DNA of 64,000 nt from Phoenix dactylifera (GCF_009389715.1 NC_052395.1:20870493-20934492); one strand, 5' to 3'. Positions 37,390 through 49,403 are shown, counted from the first letter of the stretch. Notes: generated by a model from the sequence alone, not told the origin. A program made the numbers and translations.

Positions 37390-38237
37390 GGCCCTGTTTG
37401 GGGGAGCTGTTAGTAGTAGAGCTTTTGGAAGTAGAGCTGTTAGAAGTAGAGCTGTTTGAAGCAGAGCGTTTATAAAAAGCTGTTTGCTGTTTGATAACTA
37501 CATTTCTAAAGTGCTGTGACACTTTAACATGTGTTTGGTAAACAAACTGAGAAAGTACTTTTGTGTGACAAAATGACCATAAAAGACATTACCAGTATTA
37601 TATAACAGAGTATAATAAAATATAATATGTATTAATACATAAATATATGATATAGTATAATATTAATGTAATGCAATATAATATTATTATAATATAGTAC
37701 TATAATATTATGTATTATAGAATAATAATTTAATATAATAATAAATTATTTAAATAACATATCAATATATTATGATATAATGTAATATAATATTATATTT
37801 ATAGTATAATACAATAATAAATATATAAAATATTATAATTATTAGTGTAAATTAATTTTTCATCCTTCTAATGACCATTTATCTCTCTAACAAATAGAGA
37901 GAAAGGAAGAAAAAGATTGAGAGGGAAAGGGAGAAAGGAAGAGGCGGGATAAGGGTTTTGGGGAAAAAAAGTGTGATTTAAATGGGGGTATTTTGGTCCA
38001 AAAAACAGCTTCCTGATAAAGCTGAAAACAGCATTTTTGGAAAGCTCCAAATTGGAGCTTCTCCCCAAAAGCTGTTTTCAACTTTCCGCAAAAGCTGAAA
38101 CAGCTTTTCGAAAATTTTACCAAACATCATTTTTTATCTAAAAGTACTTTTGGAGGCCAGAAACTGCGCTACATCCCTTTTTAAAGTTCTTGTACAGATT
38201 ACTTTTTGGCCCTCCAAAAGCTCCCCCAAACAGGGCC
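37390..38237. mobile_element. PIF/Harbinger-type MITE, copy 1
   Basis: This 848-bp element has a perfect terminal inverted repeat of at least 19 bp beginning GGCCCTGTTTGGGGGAGCT. It is flanked by TGA on both sides (37387-37389, 38238-38240). The GGCCTGTTTGG-type end and 3-bp duplication fit Tourist/PIF-Harbinger elements, although the usual target is TWA. The core is extremely AT-rich (37580-37860). The copy at 43806-44555 is clearly related. Confidence 0.8.
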
Positions 38238-38372
38238 TGAGTCGTTTTATCACTAATGACCGAAAAATCTGCCCAATGGACCAATAACACTGTTTGCAGA
38301 AATTTTCATCAAAAACAGAACAATTGTGCACCTTTAACAGGAGATCAAAAAAATCCTTCTTTTATTTAAACA

Positions 38373-38780
38373 TCAAAAGGCAAAAGGAACGAAAAAGAAC
38401 AACAAAAAAAGAGGGGACGAGAAAACAAGTTTAGGGAATTGAAACAGGTTCCGAGCTCCAAAATTGCACCTTGATGCATCTACCCTGCATGTAATAAAGA
38501 CACAGGTCTCCATCGATGGATCTTTGGAGTTTGGAGCTTCGATTTCCACTGAAGCAGAGGAATTTAAGGCCAAGGAGGAAGCCAAGACGGTGAGTGGAGG
38601 CATGACTTCACCAGGAAGTTGAAAGATAAAAAAACTTTCGTGCAAGACGATTAGAACTTAGAAGAGAAGAGAGACTCTTCTCCCTCCCTAGCGCGGATCG
38701 GAAGACTAGATAAGGAAAAGAAGAGAGAGAGAGAGAGTTATATCAAGGTCCAGGAAGGAAGACGACGGCGCCGCGATGGA
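38373..38780 (-). other. Gene-like segment inside the hAT-like element
   Basis: On the - strand a GC-rich start (cgcggcgccgtcgtc), a (CT)n leader-like run and an ATG at 38603 precede an open frame of about 77 codons beginning MPPLTVLASS. I do not recognise the protein, and its C-terminus dissolves into a Phe-rich low-complexity run. It may be a captured first exon of a host gene or just the element's own promoter region. Confidence 0.3.
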
Positions 38781-38908
38781 GAAGAGTGGGTGTTTTTACT
38801 GTTTCACGGCGAGGGTTTGGCAAGAGTTTCACTGTTTCAGTGAAATAGCTTTACGCCTTTACTCTAGAACTGCGGTGGGCCTTTCTTTGGGCCGGCCCTA
38901 ACCAATGG

Positions 38909-41900
38909 TTAAATCTATATATCCTCTGGTTAGCTATTCGGCATTCAAATTTAGCCTAAGGGTCCTAGTTTACTTGTAATAGAAGTCATGAAAAAAGGGC
39001 TACAAACGGGCATTGAGACTGGCCACTAGAAGCATGGTGCATGGTTTACGATGAAAAGACATGTTTCTTGTGGCTAGATATCGTCCTTGTCCTACCCCTG
39101 CCCCTTCTCTCTTCTTGATCTCTCTTCTAGATCTCTGCTTATATTATACCTGTTTTGGCATGCACTTTTACTGAATCTGCGTTACTGGTTGACCAGAGAC
39201 CCTTTTATCTAGCTTGAAATCCTCTAGAACCTTATTCTTCCTGATGATAAAGAATTATTGTTTAGAAAGCTTTTACTTATCAACTGTCACCTATCAAGCC
39301 AATTCCATGGTTTTCACCATCACTATTAAGTTGCAAGCCTTTTATCAACATTCAGCATCAGCATTGGAGATATTAGCAGCAACTAATTCCCTTATCCTTC
39401 AGAGGAGCTGATGGAATCTTTTGACTCCCCTCTAAGTGAGCCATGCCTCTAATCTGTTGTTTGCTTGTTGAAACTGCTTGTATCTGCTTATTTTGCTCCC
39501 AACTCATAATTTCTCTCGTAATAATTGAGCATAAGAGCATCGAGCTAGGACAAGTGGTTGCATAAGCTGGCTGCTACTTCATGCTTAAAGCATCCAGTTT
39601 TATTTTATTCTAATATGAGGTTTTCTCCAAAATATCCTTGCTTTGCCATCTGGCCAAGTGCATAGAAATGGAATAATTTGGCTTTGTTGTTTGGACAACT
39701 AAGAACAACTACATGCTGTATAGGTTCTCAACTAGAGCTATCTTAAAAGCTTCATCTTCTCTGTATGCCCCTTTGAGGTGGCAGTCTATCACTTCATTCC
39801 AGGTACATGGCCTGCTTTAAAACTTGTGCTTTTGTCTTCATCAAGTGAACAATAAATGGCGAGTTAGGATGCCATCTGCACTTCTCTACTACTGTGTTGC
39901 CTTGTCAAAGAGTAACCAACCCCTGAAAAATGCTACTTCCTGTTAGGTGTCAAATAATTTTCTTTCAACTGCGATTTTATCTCCATGCCTCATTATTGGT
40001 GACAACCTTTCTCTTAAGCACTGCATTCTTTAACCATGTCCACCATTTAATCCATTACCAATTAGGGGTTTTCCTTTTCAAATTTATTATGTAATAACAC
40101 TCAAAATAATCTTTTTAGAGATATAATCCAATCCCACAAAACATGCAGAGAAACCTTTGTCGGAAATAATCATATGTACCTTCTTCATAATTTTGGTTTG
40201 AAGAGTTGCATCATGCTAGTATCAATGAAGGCTCTGTAATTCATAATCATTTGTCATTAATCATCGAGATGCAGCAACACGAATGGATACATGACATCAT
40301 TCAGATATAAGACCAAAACAAGATATGCTATGGAATTCTATTTTAATTGCGCTTTAATATTTCGGATTGTGTTCTAATGATGAATAGAAATGTTCCGACA
40401 TGTGTGGGCACCTATTTTATTCATGACTGTTCAAGTTGAACCACCATGTTGGTGCAGCTCTGCAATAAACCAAACTCATGCACCATATATGACAAAGATT
40501 GATCACTGAAAAACGAAGTTCAATGCAGTTTTTAATTGCTTAAACAAAGTTAAATTTGTTTCAGGAAATTACGTGCACAAAAGAAGATTAGTCTCTAAAC
40601 AATAGGATCCATTTTGTCCTAAACCAGATGCAGTTTTCTTCAATCATGATCCATGATAGTGTAGGGCATTTTGAAACTCTAGAACATCTGTATAATTTGT
40701 GGTTGTCATCTGGTCTTGTGATAGTGGATCATGGAGCATCAACTGTTCCAGCTGCATCCAACAAGAAACTGTAAGTGCCAGAACCAAATGCCTCAAGATG
40801 TGAAGTTTGTGCCATATCCATTCTCCATGCTCCCACATGCTACTCTTCGATATCTTTTCATTAATATAATTCTAAGTGCTTTTGGAGGAGAAAGGTTTGT
40901 AGCTCTAGATGTGACATTCGATTGATTATAAACTTGCTGCACTTTAAAAAAGGTGGGCTTGTCTGCTTTTTACCTAAATCTCATTAGGAGAATCCAAAGT
41001 AATACCTTCTCCTTGTCTCCACCAACATTATCTGTAATGGTCTTAACAGATAATGTCATATTTCCATATCAGATCTTTAATCCCCATTTGTAATGAAAAC
41101 AGTCTTACTTGGATTTAGAATGAGGCTATAAGCTTGAAGACACTAATTGCTTCTCCACTTTATGAATTCTTCTGGTACTGTGCTTTATGAATCATTCTCC
41201 ACTGATTACTTCCTTTTATGGCTATGTCCACTGCTTTTGCATGTTCTTCCAAATCATTTCTAAATACTCTCTGTTATAGCTCTTTCGTTTCTCGTTCTTG
41301 AACTTTCAACACATAATCTGGCCTCTCTCCTTGTTGGTTCCTCCTCTGCTTGTCAGACTGTTGATGCAGTCATATAAAATGTCGTCACATAGTCTAGCCT
41401 CTCTCCTTGTTAGTTCCTTCTCTGCTTGTCAGACTGCTGATGCAGTCAGATATCCTTGGTTAATTTGTTAACCACTTTATTCTCAGCTGTTGCAACTTGC
41501 ACATTGATTCCTGTACTCCCCAGTTTTATCATACATCCACCTCAACTCTTTTTTTGCCTCGACCACTTGTGTGCTTAGATCTTCTTTATTTCCCAATGTT
41601 CTAAACAAATAATGTTCAAGGGTTATTGTTTATCTTTAAGCTTATTCCTGAAACCTGGAAGGCATGTATGAATCAAACAGAAAACTAAAAAAGTGCTTCT
41701 CTGGTTCAACAGCCTTTTATCCGCCTAAAAGCCATATTCTATATATCTCTCCATCTATGACTTAAAGTATGTTTATGTAGCCTATGCCAAGCAGCGACTA
41801 CCATATTACATGTTCCATGCTGTTCTGCATTGATATTCAGGAATCGCATAGGAGAAATCGCAAGCATGTCAGAAGGATTACTTGACAGACAAAAATATGC

Positions 41901-43802
41901 ACCTTATTCAATTTCTTTTCATCCCTTACATCATTATATTGTTTACAATAGACATTTTCTTTTTATATGTATATATATATATAAAGCAAATTTAGGGCCT
42001 GTTTGGCATCATTGGTGATTTTGTGTTTCCATTTCTCTACAAATTACTGAAATATTACATGGAGATTGACTGTTGGTTGTATTTGCACAAGACTTCTGCT
42101 ATCCTGTGATTTTATTTTATTCTTTTATGGAAGCAATAAATATTTGTTTCCAAAAGCTCTAAAACAAAAGATTTCGTTATACTAGTTCATTTTTCTTTTT
42201 GGGCTTTTAAAAATAAAACAAAAGAGCAATGGTAAGGTCAGGTATGAAATATAGGAGCCTTTTGGATAAGATGGCATATATCTAACCCTCCCTAGATACA
42301 AAGTGGCGAGAGCTTCATGCACTGGGATGTTTTTTCATGAAAAAACATAAAAAAGATGTTTTTTCATGAAAAGAAATAAAAAACAAGAGCAATACTAAAT
42401 ACTCTTTTAGTTTTTGACTAATTGAATTAACTAGCATTATGAATCACTCCCAGGCGATTGTGCTGATTGTTGATTACTTCAAGTAATTTATTATTGGAAA
42501 CTATTATGGCACAACTATGCCTAGATATTAAATAAGCTTGAAATTTGAAACAAGAACCAGAAACACTTAACAATATGTACACAAATAACATGTTTTAGGT
42601 GCTCTACATGTAAGGATCATGTTGCTAGTACTATGGGAAGTTAATGTGATGTGTGCCAACCATGATATCTAGTGTTTTATCTGATGTTTAATGATGGATG
42701 TACACTATCATCTCAGACATGGACAACTCTATACCTTTCTGAGAACAAGTAGAGCCGTTCATGATGGTCAAGAAAAAGTTTGAAAGGGGATGGTATGCAA
42801 CAAATTCATTAATTCCACAGCATATTAACCTATTTGTGCAAACTAGGATAGCTAGATATGTAAGGATGCGGGCTGGCATGGGTGACTTAATTGTGGTGGC
42901 AAAACGAATTTCTTGCAAATAAAAAAAGATATTTAATTATCAAAAAAACATAATAATGGTACTTGGTATGAGTAAAACATACTACTCCTTTCAAAAAATA
43001 TGATAATAAAACATTAAATATAGCTTCAAGTTTAGGCAAAAATGGGCTGTTCTAGAGCAACAAACGCTAAATGAGTTTTGGGGGTTTACTTTTGCTAATA
43101 TCAGTTCTGAGCATGCGTGATACACATGAGAGATGGAAGAGAAAGAAGAGTGAAGAGCTCATGATGCTCAAGGGTGGAGATGACTACTCCGGTTAAGAGG
43201 ATCAAAAAATATTAATGTCACCGTTATAACAAGCGTTCAACTTATTGGGATGATGGAGATCAAAAACAATGTAATTAATGCTGACCTAATGCATATTGCA
43301 CTCTTTTTTTTAAAAATAAATTGGAAAAATTATACCATTTTAATATAAATGTATCCGTAGAAATCAAAAAATAAAATATTTAAAAATTGAGATGGTAAAT
43401 CATAGGATATATAAACATCTAATTGAAACCCTGTTCCTCATGTCATTATAAGTTTGTTTATCGTCTATATACAACCCTTATACTCTGGTAGTTTGATGAT
43501 GTGTTTTCATTAAAAAAAAAAATCGTCAACTAATAGATTGCCATCATTCACGCATCTTGTCACATACGTTGCAAGTGGTCAAAGGCTGGTAGGGCCCCAG
43601 CCGGTCCGTCATTGCATGGCTGTGGAAAAGGTAATTGCGAAATCTATGCTGAGCTCATCTTTCGTGACCATTTTGGTTGGTACTTTTCTATTTCAGTCGA
43701 GCGTCTGTGTTCACAAGCTACATGCAATTCTCGCTGCCATTTAACACGTTTTCCCCTTCTTCTGTGAGTTATCGAGCATCAAAGGTGAAGGCTTAGAAGG
43801 AC
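38909..43802. other. Long intergenic region, old repeat debris
   Basis: No credible gene was found. The region holds a 76-bp tandem duplication (41310-41453). A single GGGCCTGTTTGGCA end near 41996, preceded by tta, looks like one terminus of a Harbinger-type MITE; I found no partner. The remainder resembles decayed transposon sequence that cannot be assigned by eye. Confidence 0.45.
41310..41453. repeat. 76-bp tandem duplication
   Basis: Two copies in direct tandem (acataatctggcctctctcc... and acatagtctagcctctctcc...) start near 41311 and 41387. Both run through cttgtcagactg and gatgcagtca. They differ at several substitutions. Confidence 0.85.
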
Positions 43803-43805
43803 TAA

Positions 43806-44555
43806 AACTCTATTTGGAAGAGCTATTGGCAGTAGAGCTTTTGAAAGTAGAACTTTCTAAAATAGAAATTTTATAAGAAGTTCTTTAATGTTTGGTAACT
43901 ATATTTCTAAAGTATTATGTCACTTTTAATATATGTTTGATAAACAAACTAACAAAGTACTTTTGGTATGACAAAATGACCATAAAGGACATTGCATAGT
44001 ATTATACAACATAGCATAATAAATATAATATGTATTAATACATAAAGATATGATATAGTATAATATTACTGTAATGTAATATAATATTAATATAATATTG
44101 TATACTATAACATAATAATTTAATATAATATTAAATTATTTAAAATAACATATCAATATATTATGATATAATGTAATATAATATTATATTTATAGTATAA
44201 TATAATAATAAAGATATAAAATATTATAATTATTACCATAAATTAAATTTTCATAATATAACAAATTTCTAGCTATGTAATAAAATTGGTTAAACAATTA
44301 TTAAAGAGACATTTTGTGTAATTGTTATATTTTATCATGGATATTTTAGTCAAAAAAAATAATTTTTCGACTGGGCCAAAGGTGTTTTTTCGTAAAGTTT
44401 CAAAATGGAGCTTTTCCTAAAAAACTGTTTTTAGCTTTCTGCAAAAACTAAAACATGCTTCCAAAATTTTTATTAAACATTTTATTTCATCTAAAAGTAT
44501 TTTGTAGGGCCAGAAAGTATTTTTTGGCCCTCTAAAAGCTCTCCCAAACGGGGTC
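43806..44555. mobile_element. PIF/Harbinger-type MITE, copy 2
   Basis: This 750-bp copy is related to 37390-38237 over its length, including the AT-rich core (for example taatatgtattaatacataa). Its terminal repeats are degraded (AACTCTATTTGG versus GACCCCGTTTGG). A TAA duplication flanks it at 43803-43805 and 44556-44558, matching the TWA target of the superfamily. It is older than copy 1 by its degraded ends. Confidence 0.78.
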
Positions 44556-44590
44556 TAAGGCTTTTAAACGTTGCAAATAGCTGCTAGAAT

Positions 44591-44871
44591 TGTTGAAATC
44601 ACCACTTGTCCTAAAAGTTTAAGTTGATAGGATAAGATAGATTTATTTATATATTTTATATTTCTTACACTCCTCCTCACATGTGGGCCGGACTTCTCTT
44701 TAATTGGTGAGCCCAACATGTGAAATTTTTAATAATCGAATTAAAGAGTACGGATATAGGGTTCGAACTCAAAACCTTTGCTTTGATACTATGTTGAAAT
44801 TATTACTTGTCCTAAAAGCTTAAACTGGTTGGATAAAATAGATTTATTTATACATTTTATATTTTTTTACA
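44591..44871 (-). mobile_element. Complete TRIM retrotransposon, 281 bp
   Basis: Two direct repeats of 79 and 80 bp (44591-44669 and 44792-44871), both TGTTGAAAT...TTACA, enclose about 122 bp of non-coding DNA. A 5-bp duplication AGAAT flanks the element (44586-44590, 44872-44876). On the - strand, TAGTATCAAAGC follows the first LTR, one base from the TGGTATCAAAGC primer site, and GAGGAGGAG precedes the second LTR. These are all the cis-signals of an LTR retrotransposon with no coding sequence. It must have been mobilised in trans. Confidence 0.92.
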
Positions 44872-44876
44872 AGAAT

Positions 44877-45975
44877 TAGACGTGTGGTAAAGCCAGGCTA
44901 AGTTCAAGCTTGGTTCTTTCTTAAATTGAGCCCAACTCTCAGCTGCTCATTACCAGTTTAAGGAAGAGATTTACATACAATGGGTTACAAGGAGAAAGGT
45001 AGCCCTCCTATTTCAACCAAGGGCAGGATATGAATCTTACTCTTTGATACAATTAACAAGAGACTTTAACAGTAAGCAAATTGCCACCAGCTATTCGCAA
45101 ATAGGTCACCCGAAATGAATATGGGTTTCTCTCTCCCTTTCTCTGAAAAAAATAGGTCATTGAGAAAAAAAAAAAAATCTAGTGAAACATCATGTTCTCT
45201 AATGCTTTTATATACATACATAGACATAGACATAGACATAGCTATCAAATCTAATTTTAATTGATATTTAAAAGAAAAACTTATTTGAGGTTGGTTCTCT
45301 GGATCCTTAATACATGGTTGGGAGATGAACATGGAGTTGAAGATTAAACCATCATTGTCTTCATTTTTCTTTTTCTTGTTACATCCGCAGCCTATGCTAG
45401 TCACACGTGGGTAGTGCCATTTAAGTCAAAAACATTGTGTAGTCGCATGTGAGCATTGCCATTTGTGTCAAAGGTACTATTTTCATCTTTACTGGAAAAG
45501 AGTTAACCATCACGATATTGCCACATGACGGATCATGCAGGAGTGGCAGGAACCGTATACCTGACGTCAGTGGGTGCTGGAAAGCGGCATCAATCGCCTA
45601 AAGATCCCCCAAGAAATCGAAATACAATCCCACTTCTCTTTTTATGCAATAACCAAATACATCTAATCGATTAACACCTTGGTTCAAGGTGCACCATGTG
45701 GTCGCATACGTAGTTGCTATGCTAATTCCTACGTGCGTCAGGTGTCAGTCAGACCCAACAAGAGAAAAAGCGCACGTCGACTCTTACTTCTTTTTTATAT
45801 TAAAAAAAGACCGGAAACATTCCAACCAAGGTTGGATTCTACGCATCAAAAGCTGCGCTGAACACAAAAACTAAGGAATAAAAAACTAAGCTAAAAACCA
45901 GCATTTCCTATGAAAAAAAAGGGGAAAAAAAAATCTAAGAACTGCTTCTGGGAGGCCGTAGTCCAACAAGGCGGG
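44877..45975. other. Intergenic upstream of the anion-channel gene
   Basis: No gene is seen. A short (acatag)n microsatellite lies near 45220-45241. ACGT-containing motifs (cacgtggg near 45405, tgacgtcag near 45561) could be regulatory, but their distance from the next gene makes that doubtful. Confidence 0.45.
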
Positions 45976-45978
45976 GCT

Positions 45979-46175
45979 TGAGTCAGTGGATCGGGGTTGG
46001 ATCTTTCGCGCGAAGAAAGGATTCGCCTTACGTCGCTCGAATCTACCGTTGGATCATCAAGCGCACAGCTGTCAAAACAATTTCGAGCGACCGGTGGATG
46101 ATCCAACGGTAGATTCGCGCGAAGGAAGGTGAATCCTTCTCTAGCGCGAAAGATACGCCCCCGACTCTGAGTCAG
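45979..46175. mobile_element. Foldback/MITE-like palindrome upstream of SLAH gene
   Basis: A long imperfect palindrome: the arm 46002-46058 pairs with 46097-46153. It includes a perfect 19-bp stem (46040-46058 with 46097-46115) and the outer tctttcgcgc/gcgcgaaaga ends. Weaker pairing extends outward to the gagtcag motifs near 45980 and 46170. The central loop is about 38 bp. It lies 120-310 bp before the start codon of the anion-channel gene. A clear target duplication was not fixed, so the class is uncertain. Confidence 0.65.
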
Positions 46176-46213
46176 CCGGTCAGCCTGCCTCTTTTGCAGG
46201 GAAAATGTGTGCG

Positions 46214-46221
46214 TCTTTAAA
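46214..46221 (+). promoter_or_regulatory. Probable TATA box
   Basis: The motif ctttaaatag lies about 75 bp before the ATG at 46293, at a plausible distance for a short 5' leader. No other TATA-like motif is nearer. Confidence 0.4.
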
Positions 46222-46292
46222 TAGCGAGGCCCCTTCACCTACGTGCGTTGCAGTTGTTATGAGAGAGGGAGGAAGGAAAGTGAGAAGAGGAC

Positions 46293-48310
46293 ATGGATAT
46301 AAGCTCCCACTTATCCTCGATGGAGGAAAGAGAGCAGCAGCTCCCAATCGCTACCAACTCTTCCATCCGCGCGCAAGCACCAACCACGGGCCTTAATATA
46401 GCTGCCACTAGCCAAGCTCTCACTTGGCTCTCCAACCTGACCAGATTCCATGCCGGATACTTTCGCATCAGCCTCTCCCTCTGCGGCCAGGCCCTGCTAT
46501 GGAAGACTCTCAGGGAGCCTACCACCGACGACCACGCCCTCCGCCATGTCATTCACATGCTTCCCTCGGCCGCCTTCTTCTTCCTCTGGTCCCTCGCCCT
46601 TTTCTCTCTCGTGGCGCTCTGCCTCCTTTACGCCATCCGCTGCCTCTTTCGGTTCGAGAACATCAAGGCCGAGCTCTCCCACCATGTCGGCATGAACTAC
46701 CTCTTTGCGCCATGGATCTCATGGCTTCTCCTCCTCGAGTCCACCCCCTTCCTCCACCCCAAGACCGCCAGCTACCTCGCCCTCTGGTGGGTGTTCTCGG
46801 TCCCCATATTCGTTCTCGATGTCAAGATCTACGGGCAGTGGTTCACCAAGGGGAAGAAGTTGCTGTCGATGGCGGCGAACCCCACGAGCCAGATCTCGGT
46901 GATCGGGAACCTGGTGGGGGCGAGGGCGGCGGCGAGGATGGGGTGGCGGGAGAGCGCCTTGTGCATGTTTTCACTTGGGATGGCGCATTACCTCGTGCTC
47001 TTCGTCACCTTGTACCAGAGGTTCGTGGGGAGCGATAGCCTCCCGGCGATGCTCCGCCCGGTATTCTTCCTCTTCTTCGCGGCGCCAAGCATGGCCAGCT
47101 TGGCCTGGGATTCCATCTCTGGCACCTTCGACAGTGCCTCCAAGATGCTTTTCTTCCTATCACTCTTCCTCTTCGCTTCATTGGTAAGTAAAATGGTATC
47201 TTTTTTTTTTTATGAATTCGGATTTATTATACCTGTCTATTGTCAATACATTCGTGGGAATCAGAACATAAAATATCCAACAATTCAGAAGGAATATCTG
47301 AAAATGGTGTCTTTTTTTCGTTTCTTTTCTTTTTTTTTTTTGCTGGAAGTTTCTTTTCTTTTTCCCTCGTAGAAAAAGAGCTAGAATCCTACCTCAAGTG
47401 GGGCAATTAATTCGGTCCTTCTCTTCCATCTTTCGACAACAACTTTAAAGACGCACGTAAGGTCTAAAATATGATTTTGACGCATTAGAAAGAGATGTGA
47501 ATCTTCTGGAATCAGTTTCACACTATTGGATCATAGCCCTTTGAAAGTCTTAATTCTTTCCACTATTCCTCCAGTTTAAGCACGCTCTGCGATTGCATGT
47601 GGAGTTCACCAACTAAATGCTGGGCCACGGTATAGATTGTTTGCTCAAAGAACTAATTACTAATCATGGGATACTCGGCGGGCTGACGGTGAGGTTGACC
47701 GAGATTATTCACTGCTCGGGTTTCTTAGTTGCTGCACCATTTCTAAACAAGATGGGCAGACGAAAGGTAATTAAAGTGAAAGTACCATCATATTAATTCA
47801 GAAAAAAAGGAGAGGAAAAAGGAGTCTTTAAGATGGGGAACGTTGCATACACGTTATCTTGATGTAAGAAAAAAAATGCATACTAAAGAACCGGTCCACG
47901 TCAAAAAGTGAGGAAGACAATTAGACTTTTCGTTCTCTACCATTTCTAACGCCAGCATCATCTCATTTGTTAGCTTAGACTTTAACATGCATGGAATCCG
48001 ACCGCAGGTGTCGAGGCCAGCACTGTTCAGGAGATCCATGAGGCGGTTCAACGTTGCATGGTGGGCGTACTCCTTCCCGCTGACCATGCTGGCCCTGGCG
48101 GCCGCTGAATATGCCCAGGAGGTGAAGGGTTCCGTCTCTGACGCCCTCATGCTCGTCCTCTCCGTTCTCTCCGTGCTTGTCACCGTGCTCCTCTTGGTCT
48201 TCACATTTCTCAAAACCGGCGATCTCTTGCCCCATGACGATCCCTTCGCACCATCGCCCTCAATGCCGGCGGGCTCCGGAGTGCCCAACTGCACACTTAG
48301 CCACACTTAG
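46293..48310 (+). CDS. SLAH1: S-type anion channel, SLAC1 homologue (SLAH1/SLAH4-like)
   Basis: Exons 46293-47183 and 48008-48310 join in frame (GT-AG) to 397 aa. The protein matches the SLAC1/TehA-type anion channel family: about ten membrane helices from near residue 45 to 365 and short soluble ends. The short N-terminus (about 45 residues) indicates the SLAH1/SLAH4 branch, which lacks the long regulatory N-domain of SLAC1 and SLAH3. Family motifs include FHAGYFRISLSLCGQALLWK, MNYLFAPWISWLLLL, AAPSMASLAWDSISGTFD and RFNVAWWAYSFPLT. In Arabidopsis, SLAH1 joins SLAH3 in root chloride transfer to the xylem. A second in-frame ATG lies nine codons in. The exact orthologue (SLAH1 or SLAH4) needs a tree. 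First-exon sequence is GC-rich, as in many monocot genes. Confidence 0.93.
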
Positions 48311-48567
48311 CCACTATCAGTGATGCACTTGTTCCATGCAATCCTGGTGCTTCATGTGTAATCTTGTTGTGCTTTGAATATTTACATGTACGTAGTCACT
48401 TATTACCTTGACAAGTAACTTTTTGGCATATGCTCTCCAAGAAAATCGTAGCCTATTTTTTTCTAGTTTTTATCAGTCAAAGTTCGTATGCTGAACCAAT
48501 TAGGCGAGAAATCTTACCTTCTAAGCTAAAGAAAAGTCGTGATGAAAAGAGCTGAACATAGAGTACT

Positions 48568-48943
48568 TGTCAACAATTGCTGAAGAACACGGAACAATGA
48601 CAGAGGATAAAAGAAGAAGGTTGAGGGTAAGAGAGTTTGAATGGAAATGAGAGAAGAGAGTAATTACAAGAAGATTGAGAGTAAAAGAATTGTCATTCCC
48701 TTCTGAACTGAGAATACAAGAACTTCTTGCCTTTCACCTCTGCTCAACTACTCTATTTACATAACATCTCCACTAACTGCCGACTAACTGATATAACAGT
48801 GTTAACTAACTCTAACAGTTCCAACTGAAGTAACTGACTCTAACAGTTATAACTGAAGTAACTGATGCTTAACAGACTCTACTGAATTTGAAACTAACTG
48901 TGCCGATCCAAGACATAGAAGCTGTATAAACAGAAGCTTAACA
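48568..48943 (-). mobile_element. Solo LTR, 376 bp
   Basis: The block begins TGTCAACAAT and ends CTTAACA on the + strand (TG...CA) and is flanked by the 5-bp duplication GTACT (48563-48567, 48944-48948). On the - strand it has a pyrimidine-rich 3' half (cttctcttttatcctctgtc) and internal short repeats of cagttacttcagtt, as in copia LTRs. No internal domain is present, so LTR-LTR recombination is the likely origin. Strand is inferred from the composition. Confidence 0.85.
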
Positions 48944-49403
48944 GTACTCAAGCAGTCATCCATGAATTGGAGCGAGAGCACAAAAGCATTGCATACAGAG
49001 TTTTCCTTCACAATTATCCGACAGCATTTCGACCAAATTAGACCTTTTTAAATCCTGCACTGCCACGGTGAAATGAAAATCCATAGTTGGAAGAAACCAA
49101 ACTGATTTTTATTCTTTTTATTGATTGTAAACAAAGAACTCTGTTTCCTTTTAGAACCAAACAACGATCTCGCCTTCAACATTTATCACTTCATAAATAA
49201 TTAAACAATCAAAACCATGCGCGCAACACATCCCCTCAGCATAGCCTTTGACATATCTGTCATCTTTTCTCAGCTGCTTTCCAAAACAGTGCCCTTTTCT
49301 TCTCCAGAGATCATTATCGTCCCATAACAATTGTTACCATCCAATTAGTAACTATAAAAATCTCCTTATATTCAGTGATGAGCATAACTCTGATAATTCC
49401 AAA

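Larger units (their letters stand above)
36541..38900. mobile_element. hAT-like non-autonomous element with nested MITE
   Basis: The 2360-bp segment starts CAGGGGCGGCCC and ends GGGCCGGCCCTA; the ends are imperfect inverted repeats (10 of 12 match). It is flanked by a perfect 8-bp duplication ACCAATGG at 36533-36540 and 38901-38908. An 8-bp duplication and short CAGGG-type ends are hAT features. No transposase homology is visible. A PIF/Harbinger-type MITE sits inside (37390-38237). The right third (38240-38850) contains gene-like GC-rich sequence on the - strand. Confidence 0.7.

Noticed and set aside
41996..42400. Complete Harbinger MITE
   Set aside because: Only one GGGCCTGTTTGG end is visible. 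No inverted partner was found, so it is mentioned as a possible fragment only.
44755..44795. ggttcgaactc, resembling a tRNA B box
   Set aside because: It lies inside the TRIM next to its primer site. No A box or tRNA fold is present.
45891..46238. 115-codon frame on the - strand before the anion-channel gene
   Set aside because: It reads through the foldback palindrome and shows no domain.
46424..47187. Several long frames overlapping the anion-channel first exon
   Set aside because: They are shadows caused by the high GC content of the exon. Only frame 46293 gives the SLAC1-family protein.
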